From Blakeslea trispora (Eukaryota; Mucoromycota; Mucoromycetes; Mucorales; Choanephoraceae), in assembly GCA_025331445.1 (NCBI GenBank), contig JAIWNE010000064.1:119026-183025 (forward strand): a DNA stretch of 64,000 nt, written 5' to 3'. The notes beneath the pieces were generated by a model that did no database searches, was not told where the DNA came from, and was given only the letters and a program-made list of their open reading frames with translations. Position 1 is the first letter of the stretch; every line of letters starts with the position of its first letter. Positions 56,150-64,000 of the stretch are shown one piece after another. Made by a program: the position numbers and the translations under genes.

Positions 56150-58218
56150 GTGTAATCACCACGCGTACATAGGCTCAATGGCCAACAAGTCGTAAGAAAA
56201 ATACGGCAACTCGAACCGCACCGAAAAACGAACACCACTTCCTTGCTCCAATTCTTATCTTTTTTTTTGCAGTCTCGGCCTCCTTCCAAGCACGAGAGCT
56301 TGCTCTGGTTTCTTCTTGGGTTCTTCTTCTCCAACTGTCGCAATCCCAGCTGCAGTAGTTTCTTTGATTGCCCGGACCTGCAAAACGGGGGAACTGGGTG
56401 TGACACAAGTGACAACCAAAATTGCTGTTGAATGACATGCTGCTTGCTAACTTTTTTGTTGCTGGAAGATCTGAGCAGATTGTAGCCAAGCATGCCCTGA
56501 CTTTATTGTTGACTACGGAGCCATCTCTCATCACCATTGTTATCTCCACACCTTCTAAAAACACGAGCAACTCATCCACCAATGGCTTCAAATGATGATT
56601 GAACGTGGTAGTTGGAGGCTCTTGAGGCCCAGGAATGACTCCTACGAGTAACATGTTTTGCTTTAGGTTACGACCATTGGCCTTGGGCAGGTTCTGTATA
56701 GTGAGGTAGATGCATCCTACACTATATTGGGCATTGAAGGGACCAAACCAGTCGACATTTAGAGTGAGCAACACGTTGTAGTCACCAAGGAAAGCAAAAG
56801 GAAGAGGGTCATTTGGAAGTGCCTTAAATTGGGAGAAACCGGTACCATCGTAGATGTCAAGCATATAGCCGGGTGTGATATTCACGGTACAATTGATAAC
56901 AATAATAAATCAATCAGACCCAAAAGAAAGTTGTCTTTATTCAATATACATTTTTTAGCTCTATTTATACTAATGATGGATCCCGCATCTTAGCTGAGTG
57001 TTTACCTTACGTTGGATCACAACGTACTTTCTGTTTATTTGTATAAGAACGTATCTCACCGTTAATCAATATGTCCATATATGTTAACGACGTGATGGCT
57101 AATCTGACTTTATAATTTGTTATTGTTCCTAAAAAGGACAATGTATACAACACCGGGAACAGTCTCACGTTTTCTCCATTCATTGGTTTGGTCAGCAAAG
57201 CCTTGACGCAGAAAGAACTTTTTGAGTGTTGCAATAATGGAACAGTACGGATACTCTTTCTGAGGCACAAGCTTTGGTACCTCTTTAGTGCAATCATAAT
57301 CATAGACTTTGTCTTTACAGTATCTTTCTGACTTTGCTGGCTTGAATACTGCTTTCTGAAGATCTCGGTTGCAAACGATGTCATTCTCTCCAGGTTCGTT
57401 CTTTTGGTCGTGAAAATGATGGCAGCTAGTACAAACGTTGTAGTGCTTTATACTATCATTGCTCAGTTTGAAAAGTTGGCTTCTTTGTAAGAACGTTGTC
57501 ATTTTCTTTGGGAAACGAAAAGCATCGACTTGGATTTCTAACAAGCGGTTGAGATCTTGCATGTACTTTTCGATTTGATTGCGAGGAGTGCTGTTGTTGT
57601 ACATGTCAGTCACTAGCTGAAAGAGGATCTTTAAGGAGGGGCTTTGAGGAAGTTTGTCAGCTAAGTTGAGAGAAGAAATGAGCTGGCGTTAGAGTACTTG
57701 TACTAAGTTGACTGCTCTAGAACTACTTACACAAAAGATTAAATTCAGAAGGTCCAGCAGACTCAGGCTCAGTTACAGCTGCATATTCAATAAAGGCATC
57801 GACAGGTTCCTCAACTTCATCAATTTGCATTGGATCTACTGAAGATTGGTTTGTTAGTTCTTACTCGTTATGTAGGCTTCACAGTTTAGCAAAATTACCA
57901 GAGCTAGATGGTTGTTCGACTAATTCGCTTGTTGGATTAGCAAAGTATGGAGTCCGTCCGTTGATTTTGTTTTCTATAAATTATGAGGTAATGAGTAAGA
58001 ATTGAGGGCGAATTGGCTGAAATAGACGTAGAGCACTTACTGTTGGTTTCAAGCCATTCTTGATAGGGCATGTTATCGTACTTGTTGAATTTTTTGTGAG
58101 AACGATGGGTAGAAGGCTTGATAAACTTGGCATGTTCAGGTCTGTATTTGCAGATGTCACAAAAACAGTAGATCAAAGTGTTTCTAGTAGGAGTAGCATG
58201 CATGTTAAGGTAAATCAA
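56150..58218 (-). pseudogene. CACTA/Tnp2-like transposase gene, split by a solo LTR and frameshifted
   Basis: Exons read on the minus strand are 58218-58041 (ICKYRPEHAKFIKPSTHRSH), 57973-57899, 57838-57731 (acidic, VDPMQIDEVEEPVD) and 57660 onward. The last exon continues (CTSCHHFHDQKN, CSIIATLKKFFLRQGF) to ETVPG and, after the LTR at 56874-57152, GYMLDIYDGTGF. The core LTLNVDWFGPF, YSVGCIYLTIQNLP, VGVIPGPQEP, ICSDLPATKK and FGCHLCHTQFPRF is the Tnp2/transposase_21 signature. An A9 run (56260-56268 on the plus strand) marks a frame change, after which RFELPYFSYDLLAIEPMY is read in a new frame. It stops near 56170, so the C-terminus is missing. Confidence 0.82.
56874..57152 (-). repeat. Solo LTR of gypsy family C inside the Tnp2-like gene
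   Basis: A 279-bp inverted LTR that I read as identical to the 3' LTR of copy C. The perfect 5-bp duplication CCGGG lies at 56869-56873 and 57153-57157. It interrupts the transposase between ETVPG and YMLDIYDG. Confidence 0.95.
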
Positions 58219-58457
58219 ATAAAATATAGAATAGATGGCTGTTTTACTTTATTTTTTTTTGCATCTCTTATATCTTTTTCTTCTGCCTGAGCTACAATCG
58301 ATTTTTCAATAATCGAAAGAATTTTACAGAATCTCATTTGTTCCTTGAATATAGACAAATCAAAAGTTTTACTGATTAGAAATCATTGATTGAAAACAAT
58401 GTCTTTAAATCATAAATGTTCTTCTTCAATGTATGGTCCCTTTCAGTCAGTAATTAT

Positions 58458-59724
58458 TAGGAATCGCAGTCGGATCGAGTCAACTCGACTTAAAACCCGT
58501 CGGGTCAAAAAACCGACTCGACTCGACTTTGTTTTTTAAGCATATAACCGACTCGTAACCGACTCGACCTAATCGAAAGACTCGTCGGGTTCGTGTAACT
58601 CGGGTCAGCTTCAAATAAGGAAGTGTTTACTTAGGAACTTTTTCAAGTTTGACATGAGCATGTTAAGTAAATTTTTAAATGTGTTGTAAATTTATTAAGT
58701 AAGATTAAAATAAAACAAATGCAAAAGAAAATTAAGAATTAAATAATTAAAAAAAAAGGAATAACAAATGTGAACATAGTATATAGAAAAGACAATTGTG
58801 TATGTGGTTTGCAAAAAAGAAAAAAAGAAACTAGATCTTGCGCAGGTGTTGTATATCTTGAGACCAGTAACTTGACAGGACTAAATTCTTGGTTGTTTTT
58901 TCCCCAAGCTTAGCTCTTGCAATGACAGTGATGCGCTTCGTTCGGGAAAAAAGACGCTCACAAGGCGTTGATGTAGCTGGTATAGGGAGATATTTCTTTG
59001 CCATTACTGAAAGAGCAGGATATTTTCCACCTTCAATTTTCAGCAACGAATAGGTCTTCCTGATCTGCAAAAGGTTTAAATTGAGATTGTCTAAATTTAA
59101 AGTTTCCCCCATACCTCTGTTTAATCTACCAAGTTTGCCTGTTTAACATCCAAGAGTCAAGGCTAACACATATGATGCAGCAGTGAGAATATTTGAATCA
59201 TGGGCATCTGCGCAATTTGTTCACACATAATTATTTTAAGCATTTTCTCTTGATACATTTAACTTTTATACAAATTGTTTGATAGTAGCTGGCTTTATAT
59301 TTGAGTATTGATCACTCACACTTAAAAAGTAACTTTCCAAATAAGATTACAATTGTGATAAATCGCATAACCTTTACTCTTTTTCATTGTAGGCTTGAGT
59401 TGTCAGAATTTCGGTAGTTCCGCGTTTTATGAAGATAGCATCATCGTATTATTGATATTGCAAGTAAATAATGAAAAGAAAACCAATATGACCAAAATGA
59501 TAAATGTAATGTAAGAAAAGGAGTTTTTTCTAATCGAAAGCAAAATCGAGCTCTATACTACTTCTACAGTGACACTAAAGTAAACCCGAATACCTTAACC
59601 CGTCGGGTATCCGACGGGTGACTCGACTCGTAACTCGACTCGACTTTAGATTTTTGGCAAACCCGACTTTTTGTAAGTCGAGTCGAGTTAAACTCGACCC
59701 GTACCCGACAGATTGCGATTCCTA
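58458..59724. mobile_element. hAT element relic (1267 bp) with transposase remnant
   Basis: The ends TAGGAATCGCAGTCGG and GATTGCGATTCCTA are those of the two 1031-bp elements. The perfect 8-bp duplication GTAATTAT lies at 58450-58457 and 59725-59732. The interior keeps a piece of hAT transposase. Outer segments match the short copies with many substitutions, so this copy is older. Confidence 0.92.
58831..59112 (-). pseudogene. hAT transposase C-terminal dimerisation domain fragment
   Basis: The frame has YPALSVMAKKYLPIPATSTP then CERLFSRTKRI and LVLSSYW. This is the hATC signature: a hydrophobic start, LxIPATS, SERxFS-like CERLFS and a final Trp. About 90 codons remain and the catalytic part is gone. 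It supplies the evidence that the TAGGAATCGCA family is hAT. Confidence 0.85.
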
Positions 59725-59732
59725 GTAATTAT

Positions 59733-60319
59733 TAAAGTAAAACATGTTTCGAAATTTGGTATTTGTTGATAATGCTTAACTTTTTGTTCAATTTGATATG
59801 CATATCAGCACTTTTAAAGCAATGTCTATAGATTATAAGCTGTTTTCTTTATTTCTTTTGCTCTTATTTTAGACAGAATGCCTTCCTAATTTATCATGAA
59901 TAGGAAAAATTGTTAAAGCACAGATCTGCTCCGTTTAACATGTGATACTGAACAAGTCCGAAAATTAAATAGCTTTTTATTGGTTAAAATCGTAGACTTT
60001 TTTTTTTTTTAAAAAAATGAAATTTAAAGTGGTCACAATAAAAAACTGGATTTTGTTAAAAAAAAAGCGGCTCTTGAAACCGATTCAAAGAATGTTCAAA
60101 TTGAACGCTAGCAAGAGCATAGAAAATGATGGTAAAAGTAGCATTTTTTTTGCATGGATATACTCTAGATAGCTACATACATCACTGTTTTGAATTTCAT
60201 TCAGTTTTGACCAATTTTCATAAATTTACATTTTACTGCTTGAAACGACCCCTTTAACCGACATAAAACCGACAAAAAATTTAGTCGGTTAAAGGCCTCA
60301 AATTTTAATTCCCTGTAGT
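59733..60319. other. AT-rich flank before gypsy copy D
   Basis: About 590 bp with T and A homopolymers. A small inverted motif (TTAACCGAC near 60255 and GTCGGTTAA near 60281) is present. I see no gene and no LTR here. Confidence 0.4.
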
Positions 60320-63300
60320 GGACAATGAAATAACAAAAGGTGTATCTATTGAAAAAGCTATTGCCTAACTACGGGAGAAAGTTGAATCTTTGACAATTGC
60401 TTCTGTAACGACCAATGACAAGAACGAATTCCGCAAATGTAATCAAGAACTCAAGACCACTAAGGCCAAGCTCAAGTATATCCTGCATAGTCAAAAGCTA
60501 ATCAAGCTCTCCAAGGAATCTATGGTTGTCCCATCTGGTTTGCCTCTATTCCTATGGCGAGGTGGTCCAATGCAAAACGACAACGCTATCATCTTTGAAA
60601 ATATAAACGATGCTTTAAACAAGTTTAATACGGTCCTAGTATCTTATGGATTGAATGTCAACTGGCACTTCAAACGTCTACTTCCTACTTGTTTAAATAA
60701 TAGGATGAATGCATGGTTGTCTGAATTTTTGAAGACCCATGAAAACGTTACCTGGGAACAAGTGCAAAAGGCCATGATTGAAAAATATGGTGTATCCAAC
60801 GACAAAATGCAGCAGTCCGCCACCAACAAGTTAATCAATGTTAAAATGTACAGGAATGAAAACATAGAAGACTTCATTGACAGGTTCAACGTCTTGCGTA
60901 TGGAAGCTCGTGTATTTGAAGAATACATGCTATGCCAGTCCTATCTCTGCCTTGCCCAAATTACTTTCTCGTCAACTATCTATGTTCAATACTACTGCTT
61001 CAGAAAAGAAAAGAGACAAGATAAAGTATCTGATGGAAGATGCTCAACGCCTATATAACTGTATGGAAAATCTCGAATGGGAAACGGACAAGTATTCAAA
61101 GAAACGACTAGCCGATGGTTACAAAGCACATGATAACAAGAAGACAAGACTTTTCTGCAAGAACCATCCTGACCTTGGCAACCATACAACTGCCTAATGC
61201 CGATACAAGGGAAACAAGCCGCCTTTGTCAAAGTCATATGCCGCCAGAAATAGTCTCTGTTTCAAATGTAATAAAGCCTGGCAAAAGGGTCATGAATGTA
61301 ACAAATCGAACAAAAAGCAAAACGAGCCGCCAGGAAAAACTATTGTGCCAATGAATGATGAATCCTCTGATGACGACGATTCTGATTCAAAGTTTAATGC
61401 AATGAACGAATCCAATGATTCGGAATGTAAGATGAATGAAAATGATTTAACTTTACCTCCAAACGATTTGCTAAACAAAATGTCTGTCTATTTGCCTTTG
61501 AAAATAGGAAATGTGAAGACCTTTGGGCTTCTCGATACTGGAAGTACTTTCTCTGCTATTTCCATTAGTTTAGCTAAATTTTTAAATGTTCTACCAATAA
61601 ATGATAATGTCTCGGATAAAAACAAATTTATTTCTTTAAGAAAATCTGATATTAAAGTAAAACGCATTGGAAAAACGCAAAAAGAACTATATATTGACTA
61701 TAATGATATGAATGCTAACGCAAAACTTGGAGTTTTTCCTACCAAGGATGTTCATGTTGTCATAGGCATGGATCTAATGCGAGACTTAGGAATTGGTATC
61801 ACTGGCTTAACGTATAATTGGGAAACCCCTGATCATGATATAATTCCAGATCCTATTGATCCAAATGCTTACAAGCCAAAACCAATCGCCTTATGGAACA
61901 AATGAACAACGTGATTCGATGTTAAATGAAGTACAACCTTTTATTGATGGAAATGCTCAAATTGATCCTAAAAGTCATTGCAACTTACCTGGTAGTTTAA
62001 TCAAGCTTCCTTTAAAAAGTTATATCAAAAAGCCATACAATCGTCAATATGACATCCCAGATGTTTATCATAAAGCTGTAAGAGATCAAATACAGAAATG
62101 GAGGGATCATAAAGTTATTCAACGAGCTGCCCCAAACACTGCTTCTAACAATAGTATCTTAGTGGTAAAAAAGAAAAATGCAAAAGGTGAATATACTGGA
62201 GATGTTTGGATGGTTACAGACTGCCGAACCATCAGTGCACACCGTAATCAAACAAAGTTGGATTCATTTCCTTTACCCTTAATCTCTGATATTCATCGTC
62301 AAATGTCCCAATGTAAACTGTTCATAACGATTGATCTTTCTGCATGCTTCCATAGCTTTAAGATAAAGAATGGGCTTGATCGCCAATTAACGTCTTTCAC
62401 ATTTGACAACGTACAATACTCCTTTAGAAAAGCTCCATTTGAATTGATTCCACTAAGTAGTGTGGTTCAACGTACTTTAACTACTCTGTTCTCTGACTTG
62501 CCCTATGTAACAGTCTTTGTGGATGATATTTCCATTTCAACGCATGAAGATTTATTATATCATACTGAATGTATATAAGAAGTTTTGAAACGCTTAACGA
62601 AAAGTAATCTTCGAATCAATGTCGACAAGCTTCATCTTGCTCAAACGTGTGTATATATCCTTGGCTTCTGCATCAGTGACGATAAAGAATTAATGATTGA
62701 CCAAAGAAATGTTACAAACATAATGGACTGGTCACCCATCCCTAAAAATGCAAAAGAGTTATCCTCTCGTCTGGGATTAGCTAATTTTTTTCGAGCACAT
62801 ATTCCAAAGTATTCTACTATAACCGCTTGCTTGGATGAACTTCGAAATGCAAAAGATTTAAACGCAGTATGAACAGACGATCATACTAAAGCTCTTAAAT
62901 GTCTACAAAACGCTCTTGCAAACGCACCAGTCTTGTCATGTCCAGATTTAAGTCATCGACTAAAAGTGGTAACGGATAGCTCGGCATATGCTATAGGTGC
63001 TGCGCTATATCAAGCAATTGATCGAAAAGTCAAATACATTGGCTTTGTCGCTCGAAAGGTGTCTCCTTCTGAGCAAAAATGGGGTTCGTTCCGAAGAGAA
63101 CTAACAGCTGTTGCTTACGCGTTTACACGCTGGAGATCACTTCTCAAAGGTCGAAAGTTTGATTTGTATGTTAATAATCATGCACTTCTATTCTTAAAGT
63201 CAAAAGAAAAGTTAAATAACGCAGTTTTAAACGTATATGAAACGATTTACGAAAGGGACTTTACTATTACTTTTTGTAAAGGTATTGACAATATTCTTGC

Positions 63301-63811
63301 GGACCATCTTTCTCGCATCTTCGTCTCTAGCGACACAAAGAAGCTGGAGAGTGGTGATCGCCTCCGCAAAAGAAAACAAAGTTTAACACAAAATGAGACT
63401 TAACAGTTAAAACGTCAAAAGTTCAAACGAACAAAAGAAAATGAAAACGTAAATGTAAAAGGAAACGCAAAAGAAAATGAAAAAGTGAACGAGAACGATA
63501 AACTTAAATTAAATGCAATGCATGAAAATGGTTACACAATCCCAAATGAAAACGAAAGAAAATATATCTTGCTAAAAAGTCATTTATTGGGTCACTATGG
63601 TATTCACGCCATGGAAAAGATTATACATCAAGACTTCAAAGTACACTGGCCTAATCTCAGAAAACATATTAGCTCTTTTATCTCTAAATGTAGTGATTGC
63701 AGACAGCTCAATCAAGGGAAACATGTATATCATCCTCCCAAAAGTATACTACCAAACAACGTCTGAGATCATATAGTCTATAACCTAGGAACTTTCAACG
63801 TAACGTCAGAA
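60320..63811 (+). pseudogene. Ty3/gypsy gag-pol copy D, degraded
   Basis: Gag (60320-61200) has a helical N-terminus, a capsid-like segment (RMNAWLSEFLKTHENV, FIDRFNVLRMEARVF) and, after a frame change near 60930, a knuckle-like CFKCNKAWQKGHEC at about 61260. Protease is FGLLDTGSTFSAIS. RT is FITIDLSACFHSF and VTVFVDDISIST. RNase H is VVTDSSAYAIGAALYQ, followed by FRRELTAVAYAF and DHLSRIF. The H2C2 segment is SHLLGHYGIHAMEK and KCSDCRQLNQGKH. In-frame stops occur at about 60372 (TAA), 62576 (TAA), 62870 (TGA), 63401 (TAA) and 63764 (TGA), and frames change near 60930 and 61880. The integrase core is cut by a hAT-like end at 63812. No LTR was seen. Confidence 0.85.
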
Positions 63812-64000
63812 TAGGAATCGCAGTCGGTTCGGTTCCAACCAACTGCAGAACCGTCGGTTCCATAATCGTAACCGAACCGACTCCAATTTCTTGATCTCAT
63901 AACCAACTCGAAATCGAACCGACAAAACCGACAAAATCGTCGGTTCTGTGTAACTCGGTTCCAATCTCAAAATGGAAGTGCTTGGTTTTTGAATTCATTA
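63812..64000. mobile_element. Left end of a second hAT-like family, runs off the window
   Basis: It starts TAGGAATCGCAGTCGG like the other hAT elements, but the subterminal region is built of GGTTCGGTT/AACCGAACC and CGTCGGTT motifs instead of GACTCGAC. This suggests a related but separate family. It interrupts the integrase of gypsy D after FNVTS. The right end and target duplication lie outside the window. Confidence 0.7.

Overview
The window looks like nuclear DNA of an early-diverging filamentous fungus, most likely Mucoromycota (Mucorales). The DNA is AT-rich, the host genes carry many short (about 40-110 bp) GT-AG introns, and the proteins are fungal in type: a Rhizopus/Rhizomucor-type secreted lipase, an N-myristoylated calcineurin B, a Clr4/KMT1-type H3K9 methyltransferase with a chromodomain, and transposons with fungal or Mucorales-like proteins. 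The species cannot be fixed from the sequence alone.

Host genes sit in the left third. They are the 5' part of an AP-1/AP-2 beta-adaptin gene (1-429, minus), a six-exon class-3 lipase (820-2424, minus), a three-exon 74-aa coiled-coil-like protein (4354-4702, plus), a Myb/SANT-like protein (4795-5440, plus), an acidic unknown protein (5592-6101, plus), calcineurin B (12305-12956, minus), the seven-exon AICAR transformylase/IMP cyclohydrolase of purine synthesis (14162-16328, minus) and the five-exon chromo/SET methyltransferase (21145-22887, minus). The splice models were read by hand. Where totals are given, exon lengths sum to whole codons.

Transposons take over from about 23.7 kb. An outlier at 6.6-10.4 kb is a broken gene whose C-terminus looks like a Fanzor/TnpB-type RuvC plus zinc-ribbon nuclease. 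On the right lie two near-identical inverted 1031-bp hAT-type non-autonomous elements (25981-28621), a pogo/Tigger element (29294-31466), and a chromodomain Ty3/gypsy copy (A) split by a 2.7-kb TA-flanked DDE transposon (33682-36395). A 5'-truncated gypsy copy (B) with its 3' LTR spans 37175-42396. A broken Helitron spans 44450-48988. A young, nearly complete gypsy element (C, 49476-56026) has a foreign solo LTR at its gag/pol boundary. A CACTA/Tnp2-like gene (56150-58218) is split by a solo LTR of family C. A hAT relic still carries a piece of transposase (58458-59724), and a degraded gypsy copy (D, about 60320-63811) is cut by another hAT-like terminus running off the window.

Target-site duplications and reading frames across insertions allow much of the nesting order to be read. 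Nearly all the transposon genes are broken, mainly in two ways: frameshifts in A/T homopolymers, and nonsense codons explainable as C-to-T or G-to-A transitions. The host genes read cleanly. I saw no rRNA gene, no complete tRNA and no CRISPR array.
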